A DNA stretch of 64,000 nt from CALAMD01 sp035301345 (GTDB taxonomy: Bacteria; Bacillota; Bacilli; Bacillales; Amphibacillaceae), in the NCBI GenBank assembly GCA_035301345.1, contig DATGUM010000011.1, positions 1 to 64,000 of the forward strand, given 5' to 3'. Shown in pieces: positions 43,493 to 53,584 of this stretch. Below the pieces are notes generated by a model, which worked only from the letters and a program-made list of their open reading frames with translations, was not told the origin of the DNA and did no database searches. The translations under genes were made by a program, and so were the position numbers. How positions within the stretch are numbered: the stretch's first letter is position 1; every line of letters starts with the position of its first letter.

Positions 43493-45988
43493 TTACTCTT
43501 CGTCAGTTTCTAAATTTTCATTACCTTCTATATCGGTTGCTTCTTCGTCTTCCTCATCATCTTCATGAATGACTTTCGCAATTGTTGCTACTTCTTCATC
43601 ATTTTGTAAACGAATGAGTCTAACCCCTTGTGTGTTTCTTCCTGTTTGAGAAATACTTTCAACAGGGATACGAATAAGGACGCCGCCGACGGTAATGAGC
43701 ATAATGTCTTCCGTACCATCAACCGTTTTAACAGCAACAACTTCTCCAGTATCTTCTGTTAAACGACACGTAAAGACACCTTTTCCGCCACGATTTGTTA
43801 CGCGATATTCTTCTTCATCCGTACGCTTTCCGACACCTTTCGTCGTCACGTGTAAAATTTGTTCGTTCGGTTCAAGTATATCCATCGAAACAACTTCATC
43901 ACCGTCACGTAAATCAATACCGCGTACACCAGCTGCTGTTCGCCCCATCGATCGCACTTGATCTTCTTCAAAACGAATTAAATAACCGTGTCGCGTACCG
44001 ATAACAATATTTTTATTTCCGTCCGTCATCCGTACAGAAATGAGTTCATCATCTTCACGAAGCCCGACGGCGATTAACCCACTTCTGCGAATGTTCGCAA
44101 ACTGTGACAACGCTGATCGTTTAGATATCCCGTGTTTCGTCGTGAAAAATAAGTACCAATCATCGACAAATTCATTCACGGCAATGACTTCATTGACCCA
44201 TTCGTCTTGATCAATCTCAAGCATATTAATGAGTGGAATCCCTTTTGCTGTTCGACTAAATTCTGGAATTTCAAACCCACGTGCGCGGTACACTTTCCCT
44301 TTATTCGTAAAGAATAAAATCGTCGCATGCGTACTCGTCGATAATAAATGCTCGACAAAGTCATCTTCATGAGTACCCATTCCTTGAACACCACGTCCTC
44401 CACGATTTTGCGTACGATACGTAGAAGCTGGTAATCGTTTAATATATCCTTCGTGCGTTAATGTCACAACGATATTTTCTTCTGGAATTAAATCTTCATC
44501 CTCAAAGAAATCGACTCCGCCAGCCGTAATTTCCGTCCGACGTTCATCATTGTAACGTTCTTTTATTTCAAGCAATTCTTCGCGAATAATTTCGAGCACT
44601 TTTTCTTCATCAGCTAAAATCGCTTTTAACTCTTCGATAAGTGCGAGTAATTCTTTATATTCTTCCTCAATTTTATCACGCTCAAGTCCTGTTAAACGTT
44701 GCAAACGCATATCTAATATTGCTTGCGCTTGTTTATCAGAAAGTTCAAAGCGCTCGATTAATCCTGTACGAGCAATTTCAACCGTTTTTGATTCTCGGAT
44801 TAAAGCAATCACTTCATCCAAATGATCAAGTGCAATACGCAACCCTTCTAAAATATGAGCGCGTGCTTCAGCTCGTCTTAAGTCAAACTGTGTACGACGT
44901 GTAATGATTAACTTTTGGTGTTCTAAATAATGTTCTAAACATTGTTTAATATTTAATACTTTCGGTTGGCCATTGACGAGTGCTAACGTATTTATGCCGA
45001 AAGTCGTTTGTAGCGCTGTATATTTATATAAATTATTTAATAAAACATCTGCATTTACGTCACGACGAAGTTCCATAACGATACGCATCCCATTACGGTC
45101 TGATTCATCGCGTAATTGCGTAATACCATCAATTCTCTTCTCACGTGCATGCTCAGCAATTTTCTCAATAAGTTTTGCTTTATTCACTTGATACGGTAAT
45201 TCAGTGACGATAATCTTTTCAGCGCCATTCGCTTTTTCTTCAACGTGTATTTTCGCGCGAATCGTAATCGAACCACGTCCTGTTTCATACGCACGGCGAA
45301 TACCGCTTCTACCGATAATTTGTCCAGCTGTTGGAAAATCTGGTCCGTGAATATGATTTTCCATTAACTCGTCAATACCGATATCTGGATTTTTACTCAC
45401 TGCAAGTACAGCATCAATCGTTTCCCCTAAGTTATGTGGGGGAATATTTGTCGCCATCCCTACCGCAATACCTGAAGAACCGTTGACTAAAAGGTTCGGA
45501 AAACGTGACGGTAAGAAAACAGGCTCCCGTTCACTACCATCATAGTTATCTTGATAATCAATCGTATCTTTATTAATGTCTCGTAACATTTCCATTGATA
45601 ACTTCGACATGCGTGCTTCCGTATAACGCATCGCTGCAGCAGAGTCACCATCGACTGAACCGAAGTTTCCGTGCCCATCTACGAGTAAATAACGATGACT
45701 AAAATCTTGCGCCATTCTAACCATCGCCTCATAAATAGACGAGTCACCGTGTGGGTGATACTTACCCATAACGTCCCCAACGATACGAGCTGACTTTTTA
45801 TACGCTTTATCTGCGTGCATACCCGATTCATTCATCGCATATAAAATACGTCGGTGAACAGGTTTTAAACCGTCACGCACATCTGGAAGTGCTCGTGACA
45901 CGATAACACTCATCGCATAATCTAAAAACGATGTTTGCATTTCATCACTTAAATTAATTTGCTCAATTCTTGATCTTTCTTGATCCAC
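43493..45988 (-). CDS. gyrA: DNA gyrase subunit A
   Basis: Breakage-reunion subunit of gyrase. The 831-residue product has the catalytic Tyr at residue 122 (AAMRYTEARM), the quinolone region HGDSSIYE with Ser83 and Glu87, and the C-terminal beta-pinwheel with a GyrA box (RGGRGV). The C-terminus is strongly acidic. GTG start at 45988 with AGGAGGT 9 bases upstream; a frame to 46009 would contain that ribosome site. Residues at the resistance positions look wild type. Confidence 0.96.
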   Translation of the reverse strand: MDQERSRIEQINLSDEMQTSFLDYAMSVIVSRALPDVRDGLKPVHRRILYAMNESGMHADKAYKKSARIVGDVMGKYHPHGDSSIYEAMVRMAQDFSHRYLLVDGHGNFGSVDGDSAAAMRYTEARMSKLSMEMLRDINKDTIDYQDNYDGSEREPVFLPSRFPNLLVNGSSGIAVGMATNIPPHNLGETIDAVLAVSKNPDIGIDELMENHIHGPDFPTAGQIIGRSGIRRAYETGRGSITIRAKIHVEEKANGAEKIIVTELPYQVNKAKLIEKIAEHAREKRIDGITQLRDESDRNGMRIVMELRRDVNADVLLNNLYKYTALQTTFGINTLALVNGQPKVLNIKQCLEHYLEHQKLIITRRTQFDLRRAEARAHILEGLRIALDHLDEVIALIRESKTVEIARTGLIERFELSDKQAQAILDMRLQRLTGLERDKIEEEYKELLALIEELKAILADEEKVLEIIREELLEIKERYNDERRTEITAGGVDFFEDEDLIPEENIVVTLTHEGYIKRLPASTYRTQNRGGRGVQGMGTHEDDFVEHLLSTSTHATILFFTNKGKVYRARGFEIPEFSRTAKGIPLINMLEIDQDEWVNEVIAVNEFVDDWYLFFTTKHGISKRSALSQFANIRRSGLIAVGLREDDELISVRMTDGNKNIVIGTRHGYLIRFEEDQVRSMGRTAAGVRGIDLRDGDEVVSMDILEPNEQILHVTTKGVGKRTDEEEYRVTNRGGKGVFTCRLTEDTGEVVAVKTVDGTEDIMLITVGGVLIRIPVESISQTGRNTQGVRLIRLQNDEEVATIAKVIHEDDEEDEEATDIEGNENLETDEE

Positions 45989-46045
45989 TTTACAAATACC
46001 TCCTGTCAATCGACCGTTCTTTTTGTCTACTGCTCTATTTATTTA

Positions 46046-47974
46046 TTAAAAATCGATATTTTGTACGTATTGAGCATTTTCTTCAATAAATTCACGACGA
46101 GGCTCGACGCGATCTCCCATTAAAATATCAAAGACTTGGTCAGCTTTTATCGCATCGTCTAACGTTACTTGTAACAACGTACGCGATTCTGGATTCATCG
46201 TCGTCTCCCATAACTGATCAGCGTTCATCTCCCCTAAACCTTTATATCGTTGAATGCCCGGCTTAGGTGCTTTCGGTAATTCAGCTAATTTTTCTTCTAA
46301 CTCTTCATCTGAGTACGTGTAATGAATCGAACGCCCTTGTTTGATTTGGAACAATGGTGGCTGAGCAATATAAACGAAACCATGCTCAATAATTGGACGC
46401 ATAAAGCGATAGAAAAATGTTAACAGCAACGTACGAATATGCGCACCGTCAACGTCAGCATCCGTCATAATAACAATTTTATGATAGCGTGCTTTTTCTA
46501 TATCAAATTCTTCCCCAATACCTGTTCCTAACGCTGTGATCATCATACGCACTTCATTATTTGATAACACACGATCAAGTCGCGCTTTCTCAACGTTTAA
46601 AATTTTACCTCTTAGTGGCAAAATCGCTTGAAAATGACGATCACGACCTTGTTTAGCAGACCCACCTGCCGAGTCACCCTCCACGATAAACAATTCGCTA
46701 ATTTCTGCATCATTTGATGAACAGTCGGATAACTTTCCTGGTAAGTTAGACACTTCTAAAGCATTTTTTCTTCGCGTTAATTCACGTGCTTGTCTAGCTG
46801 CTAAACGGGCCCGCGAAGCCATCTGACCTTTCTCAACGATCGCTCTTCCGACCGCTGGATTTTCCATTAAAAACTTAGAAAACTCACTGCTGAAAATAGC
46901 ATCTGTCACTGTACGTGCATCACTATTTCCGAGCTTTGTTTTCGTCTGTCCTTCAAATTGTGGATCCGTATGCTTCACAGATACAATTGCCGTCATACCT
47001 TCACGAACATCGTCACCCGTTAAATTCGGATCATCTTCTTTAAATAAATTACTTCTTCTCGCGTAATCATTAATAACACGCGTTAAAGCCGTCCGGAATC
47101 CGGATTCGTGCGTTCCACCTTCATGCGTATGAATATTATTAGCGAATGAATAAAGGTTACTCGCATACCCGTCATTATATTGGAGCGCAATTTCTACTTC
47201 GATATCGTCCTCTTCACCTTCAGCATAAATAGGCTCATGTAACGTTTCTTTCTTTTCATTCATAAATTCTACGTATGAACGAATACCACCTTCGTAATAA
47301 TATTCAACAGGTTCATGTGTACTATCTGCACGTTTATCTTCTAATGAAATCGTTAATCGCTTATTTAAAAACGCCAGTTCACGTAAACGATTCGCTAAAA
47401 TGTCAAAATCAAATTGAACACTTTCTTGGAAAATTTCCGCATCCGGTAAAAAGTTAACCGTCGTACCTGTGCGATCTGTATCACCGATAACTTCAATGCC
47501 TGACTGAGCAATCCCTTTTTTAAACGTTAACTCATAAATTTTTCCGTCTCGATGAACAGACACACTTAAATGACTAGAAAGTGCGTTAACGACAGCAGCC
47601 CCTACACCGTGAAGACCACCAGAAACTTTATAACCACCACCGCCGAATTTACCTCCAGCGTGTAAAACAGTCATAATAACTTCTAAAGCCGATTGACCTG
47701 TATCCTCATAAGTATCAACAGGAATTCCTCGTCCGTTATCGACAACAGTAATACTTCCATCTTCTTCAATAATCACTTCAATACGATCACAATGACCTGC
47801 AAGTGCCTCATCAATACTGTTATCAGTAATTTCCCACACTAAATGGTGCAATCCCTCTGCACTCGTCGTTCCAATGTACATACTCGGACGCTTTCTTACA
47901 GCATCAAGTCCTTCTAACACTTGAATTTGATGAGCATCATATGCTTGTTCTTGCTCTAATGTTTTATCTTCCAT
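46046..47974 (-). CDS. gyrB: DNA gyrase subunit B
   Basis: ATPase subunit of gyrase. The 642-residue product has the GHKL ATPase motifs (ITDNSIDEALAG, DNGRGIP), the Toprim EGDSAGGSAKQGRDR and PLRGKILNVEKA, and a C-terminal YKGLGEMN. I take the ATG at 47974 (MEDKTLEQEQ); a GTG four codons upstream (47986) is an alternative. Lies between recF-remB and gyrA as in B. subtilis. Confidence 0.96.
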   Translation of the reverse strand: MEDKTLEQEQAYDAHQIQVLEGLDAVRKRPSMYIGTTSAEGLHHLVWEITDNSIDEALAGHCDRIEVIIEEDGSITVVDNGRGIPVDTYEDTGQSALEVIMTVLHAGGKFGGGGYKVSGGLHGVGAAVVNALSSHLSVSVHRDGKIYELTFKKGIAQSGIEVIGDTDRTGTTVNFLPDAEIFQESVQFDFDILANRLRELAFLNKRLTISLEDKRADSTHEPVEYYYEGGIRSYVEFMNEKKETLHEPIYAEGEEDDIEVEIALQYNDGYASNLYSFANNIHTHEGGTHESGFRTALTRVINDYARRSNLFKEDDPNLTGDDVREGMTAIVSVKHTDPQFEGQTKTKLGNSDARTVTDAIFSSEFSKFLMENPAVGRAIVEKGQMASRARLAARQARELTRRKNALEVSNLPGKLSDCSSNDAEISELFIVEGDSAGGSAKQGRDRHFQAILPLRGKILNVEKARLDRVLSNNEVRMMITALGTGIGEEFDIEKARYHKIVIMTDADVDGAHIRTLLLTFFYRFMRPIIEHGFVYIAQPPLFQIKQGRSIHYTYSDEELEEKLAELPKAPKPGIQRYKGLGEMNADQLWETTMNPESRTLLQVTLDDAIKADQVFDILMGDRVEPRREFIEENAQYVQNIDF

Positions 47975-48009
47975 TTCTTCACCCACATTCCTTTATTGTC
48001 CAGCGATGA

Positions 48010-48285
48010 TTAATCTTTCTCTGTATAGTCCTCTAAACGATTGATGATCGACGCGAAATTCGAACGCTTTTTTAAAATTGAAACAGATAATGGACTTAAA
48101 TAAATGTTATCGTCCATGTAAACGACTGATTTCACTTGCTCATCAATTTGGATAACTTCTTTATTTTTCTCACTTCTTTTTAATGACCTTTCCATAAACG
48201 AAGAAGCAGTTATTAATTCATAATCAAGAATAATGATTACTTCTCGCGTACGAATAATTGTGTCATTTCCAATATCAATAAACAC
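48010..48285 (-). CDS. remB: extracellular matrix regulator RemB (YaaB, DUF370)
   Basis: A 91-residue DUF370 protein related to RemA, a DNA-binding activator of matrix and osmoprotection genes in B. subtilis; RemB is a paralogue near recF/gyrB. The sequence MFIDIGNDTIIRTREVIIILD fits. GTG start behind GGAGGG. Function of RemB itself is less clear. Confidence 0.88.
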   Translation of the reverse strand: MFIDIGNDTIIRTREVIIILDYELITASSFMERSLKRSEKNKEVIQIDEQVKSVVYMDDNIYLSPLSVSILKKRSNFASIINRLEDYTEKD

Positions 48286-48304
48286 AACGCACCCTCCAAA
48301 ATAT

Positions 48305-49417
48305 TTAGTTTTGAATTGATCCGTTGCTCACACGAAACAAATCTGCTTGCTTTAGCGTATCGTGATGAATGCCGTCAACACTTGTCGTCGAAACGAACGT
48401 CTGAACTTTCCCCTCAATCGAACTGAGCAAATGAGATTGACGAAAATCATCAAGTTCGCTGAGAACGTCATCTAATAATAAAATGGGATACTCCCCAATT
48501 TCTTGATAAATCAAATCAATTTCCGCTAACTTCACAGACAACGCTGTCGTTCGTTGTTGCCCCTGAGAGCCATACAATTTAACGTCTTTTTCATTAATAA
48601 AAAAGCTTAAATCATCACGATGCGGCCCGATAAGTGTCGAACCACGTTCAATTTCTTGGCGTTCGATTTGTCGGAACTTATCCGTATATATGTCGATAAT
48701 TTTCTCTTTTTTATCGGTTTCAACGACTTCAATGGTCGGTTCATAAACAATGTGTAGTTCTTCTTGTTCGCGACTAATTTGATAGTGAATGGGAAAAGCT
48801 AAATCTTGTAGTATTTGAAGAAAAGAAAAACGTCTTTCTAAAATTTCTGCAGCGTGTTCTATTAACTGTTCCGTTAAAATATGTAAAAAAGTAACATCAT
48901 CTGTCTGCCTTCGTTGCAATTGTTTTAAGAGATGATTTCTCTGTCGTAACACTTTTTGATATTGCCCTAAATGATACAAATAGCTCGGCTGAATTTGGCC
49001 GAGTTCCATATCGATAAAGCGACGCCTTATTTGTGGAGATCCTTTGACGAGCGTCAAATCTTCTGGAGCAAACATGACGACATTTAAAGAACCGACATAA
49101 TCAGATAAGCGTTGCTGTTCTAAATGATTCACTTTAGCTTTTTTACCTTTGTTCGTAATAATTACTTCTAGAGGAATCGAACGATTTTTCTTCGTAAATG
49201 TACCTTCGATTTTAGCAAATTCTTCATTCCATAAAATCAATTCTTTTTCACGTGGTGTCCGGTATGAACGTGTGAATGCTAAAACGTAAATCGCTTCCAT
49301 CAAATTCGTTTTCCCTTGAGCATTCTCACCAATAATAACGTTTATTTTATTTTCAAACGTCATATCTAACTCATTATAATTGCGATAATTCTTTAATTGT
49401 AATCGATCAATATGCAT
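48305..49417 (-). CDS. recF: DNA replication and repair protein RecF
   Basis: SMC-like ATPase that loads RecA on gapped DNA. The 370-residue product has Walker A GENAQGKTNL (30-39), the signature region YGSQGQQRTTALSVKLAE (near 282-299) and Walker B LLLDDVLSELD (near 313). Works with RecR, also in this window. Confidence 0.96.
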   Translation of the reverse strand: MHIDRLQLKNYRNYNELDMTFENKINVIIGENAQGKTNLMEAIYVLAFTRSYRTPREKELILWNEEFAKIEGTFTKKNRSIPLEVIITNKGKKAKVNHLEQQRLSDYVGSLNVVMFAPEDLTLVKGSPQIRRRFIDMELGQIQPSYLYHLGQYQKVLRQRNHLLKQLQRRQTDDVTFLHILTEQLIEHAAEILERRFSFLQILQDLAFPIHYQISREQEELHIVYEPTIEVVETDKKEKIIDIYTDKFRQIERQEIERGSTLIGPHRDDLSFFINEKDVKLYGSQGQQRTTALSVKLAEIDLIYQEIGEYPILLLDDVLSELDDFRQSHLLSSIEGKVQTFVSTTSVDGIHHDTLKQADLFRVSNGSIQN

Positions 49418-49448
49418 GAAATTTCCTCATTTTATCGAATGTTTTTAT

Positions 49449-49673
49449 TCATTCTTCTTCGCGTTTGACGACAAAAGAATCAACATCTTTTATTTCTACT
49501 ACATCTTCTGCATACAATTTTCGCCCACGACGATGTTCGAGTTCACCATTAATGTAAACTCCGACATCTTTTAAATAGTTTTTTATCATCCCACCAGAAT
49601 CAAGTACGTTCGTTAACTTCAAAAATTGACCGAGCGTAATCGTTTCTGTATGTATCGTTATTTTTGTGTGCAA
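49449..49673 (-). CDS. yaaA: S4-domain protein YaaA
   Basis: A 74-residue RNA-binding S4-domain protein between dnaN and recF: ITLGQFLKLTNVLDSGGMIK and VYINGELEHRRGRKLYAEDVV. TTG start with GGTGG 7 bases upstream. In B. subtilis it takes part in ribosome large-subunit assembly (RlbA); this role is from literature memory. Confidence 0.9.
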   Translation of the reverse strand: MHTKITIHTETITLGQFLKLTNVLDSGGMIKNYLKDVGVYINGELEHRRGRKLYAEDVVEIKDVDSFVVKREEE

Positions 49674-49863
49674 TGAATATCCACCTATTCTCTATTTCGT
49701 ATTCAGACAAGCATGAAAAAGTGATCTCTTAATCGATTATATCACTTAAAATGCTTCTTATCCTATTTTACTAAAGTTTTAATGATTATGGAAGGCAAGA
49801 TACTTAAATGTTTGAAATATGCTTAAATCGGCTTATTTTTAATTTTAAAAATCAAAAATAAGA

Positions 49864-49918
49864 CAAAAAAATCGTTAAAAAAGCAATCTATCATAAAATA
49901 GATCCTCTTTTAACGATT
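49864..49918 (-). terminator. intrinsic terminator after dnaN
   Basis: Perfect 11-bp outer arms AATCGTTAAAA and TTTTAACGATT (49870-49880, 49908-49918) with an inner ATCTAT stem, then T7 on the minus strand. The ~190 bases up to yaaA hold only a small AGTGAT/ATCACT hairpin. Confidence 0.85.
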
Positions 49919-49928
49919 AAAAAATAAA

Positions 49929-51065
49929 TTAATACGTTCGAACAGGTAAAATAAGTTGTAAAATTGGTTCATCATTTATCGGACGAATAATAAATGGACG
50001 CATCGCACCTGTGAAACTTATTTTCACTTCATCATGATCGATCGCACGCAGCGCATCTAACATATATTTTGCACTGAATGATATGTTGAGTGGCTCACCA
50101 TCAACTGAAGGTACAGTGATTTGCTCCTCTACTTGACCGACTTCTGGTGAATGACTCGTTATTTCTACGACGTTATTATCTCTCGTCGTTAATTTTACGA
50201 CATTATTTCTTTCTTCACGTGCTAATAATGACGCACGATCAATCGTTCGAATGAGCTCTGCCGTACGTGCTTGAATGTCTGTCTGTGTATCTGTCGGGAT
50301 TAAGCGCGACGTTTCCGGATAGTTTCCGTCAAGTAAACGCGATAAGAAATATAAGTTTTTCGTGTGGAATAAAATAAGATTATTCGTTGCACTAATCGTC
50401 ACTTTTTCATCAGTGTCGGATAATATTTTATTTAACTCGTTTAAACTTTTACCTGGAATGACGAGACTTTCAAACGATACATTAGCATCTTCAATCGGAA
50501 GTTCTTTCGAAGCGAGTCGATGACTATCCGTTGCTGTAAAACTCAATTTATTATCTACTAATTTCATATTAACACCGGTTAAAATCGGACGCGTTTCCAT
50601 CGAAGAAATGGCAAAAACTGTTTGATTAATAATACTTTTTAATAATTTCGTTTCAATTTCAAAACTATCATCTACTTGTAATTTCGGTAATTGCGGGTAT
50701 TCATCTGCATCTTGCCCATTTAACGTAAATTCTGCTTTTCCGGAACGAATCGTTACATTAAAGTTTTCATCCGCATCTATTTCAACGGTACTTTCTGGTA
50801 ATTTCTTTATAATATCTGGGAAAAATCGCGCTTGAACGACGATACTTCCTTGTTCAATCTGTTCAACATTTATTTCCCCATCTTCTTCTGCAGGTACGAA
50901 TGATTCAATTGAAATATCAGAATCACTTCCTGTGAGTGTTACTCCATCTTTTGTAGCGTCTATTTTCATCCCAGTTAAAATTGGAATCGCTGCACGAGAA
51001 GAAATTGCTTTCATAACGTCTTGAATACTTCCCATTAATTGATCACGTTGAATTGTAAATTTCAT
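49929..51065 (-). CDS. dnaN: DNA polymerase III sliding clamp (beta)
   Basis: Ring-shaped processivity clamp. The 378-residue product begins MKFTIQRDQLMGSIQDVMKAI and ends with the typical PVRTY; three clamp folds are visible by length and by the LPIEDANVSFESLVIPGKSLNEL region. Downstream of dnaA and the DNA-unwinding region. Confidence 0.97.
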   Translation of the reverse strand: MKFTIQRDQLMGSIQDVMKAISSRAAIPILTGMKIDATKDGVTLTGSDSDISIESFVPAEEDGEINVEQIEQGSIVVQARFFPDIIKKLPESTVEIDADENFNVTIRSGKAEFTLNGQDADEYPQLPKLQVDDSFEIETKLLKSIINQTVFAISSMETRPILTGVNMKLVDNKLSFTATDSHRLASKELPIEDANVSFESLVIPGKSLNELNKILSDTDEKVTISATNNLILFHTKNLYFLSRLLDGNYPETSRLIPTDTQTDIQARTAELIRTIDRASLLAREERNNVVKLTTRDNNVVEITSHSPEVGQVEEQITVPSVDGEPLNISFSAKYMLDALRAIDHDEVKISFTGAMRPFIIRPINDEPILQLILPVRTY

Positions 51066-51127
51066 ATCATAGCCTCCTATTGGTTTTAGATATGTTTTTT
51101 AATTATCTCATTTAAGCATGTGTTGTG

Positions 51128-51281
51128 ACACTATATTATATATTATTTATAAAAAAATAGTAATAATAATAGTAAGGGGCTGTGAATATGTGTGTAAGTC
51201 CTTCAAAGTGGTATAGGACGTGAGTTATACACATGTGGACAAGTTGTCCATAACTTGTTTTCACTATTCACATTAACCACA
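51128..51281. other. oriC, dnaA-dnaN side: unwinding region, DnaA-trio and DnaA boxes
   Basis: AT-only stretch (51128-51157), then six DnaA-trio units TAG TAA TAA TAA TAG TAA (51158-51175), a GGGG block (51176-51179), and DnaA-box-like 9-mers: 51225-51233 (TTATACACA), 51234-51242 (TTGTCCACA on minus), 51273-51281 (TTAACCACA), with weaker ones at 51244 and 51264. This matches the basal unwinding system of B. subtilis. Box count with one mismatch at most: three. Confidence 0.85.
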
Positions 51282-51300
51282 AGTCAAATGTTTGATTATT

Positions 51301-52656
51301 TTATGTGAGTGTATTTAATTGTTCAATGATTTGTTTAATTTCTTTTTCAAAATCAGCATCTGCTTCAATCATTTCTGAAATTTTCTGATGAGCATGTATA
51401 ACTGTCGTATGATCACGCCCACCAAATTCCTCGCCAATCTTCGGTAAGGACAAATCTGTTAGCTGACGAGATAAATACATAGCTATTTGTCTTGGAAATG
51501 CGATAGAACGTGTCCGTTTTTTAGCAGCGAAATCTTCAAGTTTAATATCATACTTTTTACTAACCATCTCTTGAATAATTGAGACGGTAATCTTTTTCGG
51601 TTGTCTGCTCGGAATAATATCTTTTAACGCATCAGCAGCGAGCGCAGAATCTATGTCTTGATTGACAAGAGATGAATAAGCGACGACACGGATAAGTGCG
51701 CCTTCTAACTCGCGAATGTTCGTGTCAATTTGATTAGCGATGTAAATCATTACTTCATTCGGTATGTCTAATCCTTCTGATTTTGCTTTTTTATTTAAAA
51801 TAGCGACACGCGTTTCTAAATCTGGTGGTGTAATATCTGTAATTAATCCCCACTCAAAGCGCGAGCGTAGGCGGTCTTCTAACGTCGGTATTTCTTTCGG
51901 TGGACGATCAGAAGATATAATAATTTGTTTATTTTCCTCGTGTAACGTATTAAATGTATGGAAAAATTCTTCTTGTGTCTGCTCTTTGCCTGCTAAAAAT
52001 TGAATGTCATCAATTAATAATATGTCGACATTTCGATATTTATTACGGAAATTAACCGTTTTATTATCCATAATGGCATTAATAAATTCATTCGTAAATT
52101 TTTCAGATGATAAATAAACGACCTTTGCTTCTGGATTATGTTCTCTTATGTAATGACCAATTGCGTGCATTAAGTGTGTTTTACCTAAACCAACGCCACC
52201 ATAAATAAAGAGAGGGTTATACGCATTAGCAGGGGCTTCTGCAACAGCGAGAGATGCTGCATGAGCGAAACGGTTACCAGCACCAATGACGAAGGAATCG
52301 AACGTATATTTCGGATTCAACATCGTTTTTGCAGATGCAGGTGATTCATTGACCTCCGGTTTCTCCTCTTGTTTTATTTGTTCGTCTTTTTCTTCTTTTT
52401 CAATCGTCTCTGGCAAAATAAACTGGACATTTATAGGAGATCCTGTAATGTCTAGCAATATTTCTTTAATAAGCTTCGTATAGCGACCTTCTAACCAGTC
52501 TTTAGCAAATTCATTCAATACATTAATAACGAGCGTATCATCGTTTAAACTGACAGCTTTTGTATGTTTAAGCCACGTTTCAAAACTCGGCTTACTTATT
52601 TTCGTTTCAATTTTCTCTAAAGCAGCTTGCCACAATTCATCGATATTTTGCACCAT
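51301..52656 (-). CDS. dnaA: chromosomal replication initiator DnaA
   Basis: The 451-residue product has domain I (about 1-85), a Glu/Lys-rich linker (85-115), the AAA+ domain with Walker A GGVGLGKTH (near 154) and Walker B LLIDDIQF (near 214), and a C-terminal HTH with GGRDHTTVIHAH (near 410). ATG at 52656 with GGATGG upstream; a TTG directly precedes it. YabA, its negative regulator, is encoded 35 kb to the left. Confidence 0.97.
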   Translation of the reverse strand: MVQNIDELWQAALEKIETKISKPSFETWLKHTKAVSLNDDTLVINVLNEFAKDWLEGRYTKLIKEILLDITGSPINVQFILPETIEKEEKDEQIKQEEKPEVNESPASAKTMLNPKYTFDSFVIGAGNRFAHAASLAVAEAPANAYNPLFIYGGVGLGKTHLMHAIGHYIREHNPEAKVVYLSSEKFTNEFINAIMDNKTVNFRNKYRNVDILLIDDIQFLAGKEQTQEEFFHTFNTLHEENKQIIISSDRPPKEIPTLEDRLRSRFEWGLITDITPPDLETRVAILNKKAKSEGLDIPNEVMIYIANQIDTNIRELEGALIRVVAYSSLVNQDIDSALAADALKDIIPSRQPKKITVSIIQEMVSKKYDIKLEDFAAKKRTRSIAFPRQIAMYLSRQLTDLSLPKIGEEFGGRDHTTVIHAHQKISEMIEADADFEKEIKQIIEQLNTLT

Positions 52657-52782
52657 CAAACCATCCTTTCATAAGTTATGGATGAAATATTTACTTTTTA
52701 AAAATAAAATAGCCACATTCTTTAACGATTTTAATAAAGAGTGGGCACATATGTATGTTTGAAAAAAAGTTTTAAAGATAAG

Positions 52783-53078
52783 TTATCTACATTATACACA
52801 TGTTTAATCAAAGGAGTTCACAACTATGTGTATAATTGTCCACAAGCTATCCACAAACTGTGAATAACTATTACAATACGGGAAATATCCACAGAAGAAA
52901 ACACTAATAATAATAACAGATATTTATGATAGTTGCAATGCTCTTAATAAGTTATCCACATCACTCATAACGTGTGTATTAAAATTATTCACAAGCTGAG
53001 AATGTGTGGTTAATTTGTAGATAAACATTGGATAAACTATTTTAAAACAATGAACAATAAAAGATGAATTGTGGATAA
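52783..53078. other. oriC, dnaA-rpmH side: DnaA-box cluster
   Basis: Eleven 9-mers match TTATCCACA with at most one mismatch. Perfect: 52952-52960 (+) and 53070-53078 (-). One mismatch: 52783-52791, 52792-52800, 52836-52844, 52847-52855, 52885-52893, 52985-52993 (+); 52859-52867, 53005-53013, 53016-53024 (-). Together with the other side this is a bipartite origin. The remaining gap (52657-53304) contains the rpmH promoter and presumably that of dnaA, which I could not place. Confidence 0.9.
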
Positions 53079-53136
53079 ATTAGTGAAAAGATGAAGCGTT
53101 AACTACGTTGTTGTAGAAAATAATTCTAGTTGTAAG

Positions 53137-53166
53137 TTGACAAATCATTAATTATCTATGTATAAT
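53137..53166 (+). promoter_or_regulatory. rpmH promoter
   Basis: Consensus TTGACA (53137-53142), 18-base spacer and TATAAT (53161-53166), leaving a leader of about 130 bases. Confidence 0.8.
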
Positions 53167-53304
53167 TGTCGGGAATGGTTTGGGTAATTTTCGTTATTGC
53201 TAATGAACGGAAGTATGTTATTTAAAATGATATGAAGTAGACTACGAATAGAGAGAAGTACCTCGTTGTTTTTACTTTTTTAATTTTTCAGGAGGTGTTA
53301 CAGA

Positions 53305-53439
53305 ATGAAAAGAACATTTCAACCAAAAAATCGTAGACGTAAAAGAGTTCACGGATTTCGTGCACGTATGAGTACGAAGAATGGACGTAAAGTTTTAGCA
53401 CGTCGTAGAAGAAAAGGTAGAAAAGTATTGTCAGCATAA
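53305..53439 (+). CDS. rpmH: 50S ribosomal protein L34
   Basis: A 44-residue, strongly basic protein: MKRTFQPKNRRRKRVHGF, then RARMSTKNGRKVLARRR, ending LSA. This is the full length of bacterial L34. GGAGG lies 9 bases before the ATG. First gene on the right of oriC, as in most bacteria. Confidence 0.97.
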   Translation: MKRTFQPKNRRRKRVHGFRARMSTKNGRKVLARRRRKGRKVLSA

Positions 53440-53440
53440 G

Positions 53441-53469
53441 CCACTGGAATTTATACAGTGGTTTTTTTT
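53441..53469 (+). terminator. intrinsic terminator after rpmH
   Basis: CCACTG and CAGTGG arms (53441-53446, 53456-53461) followed by eight T. Confidence 0.85.
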
Positions 53470-53584
53470 ACTTTATTAAGGAATTTTCGTACATTTTCTT
53501 ACATAAATAGACGAATTTGAATCTGATGAGCGATATATTTAATCATAATAGATCCACGCAAATCAGTTACAGGTGGTCATACAA

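Noticed and set aside
52981..53080. DnaA-box cluster as a possible CRISPR or tandem repeat array
   Set aside because: Units are 9-mers in both orientations at irregular spacing, as expected for an origin; no CRISPR-type repeats occur anywhere in the window.
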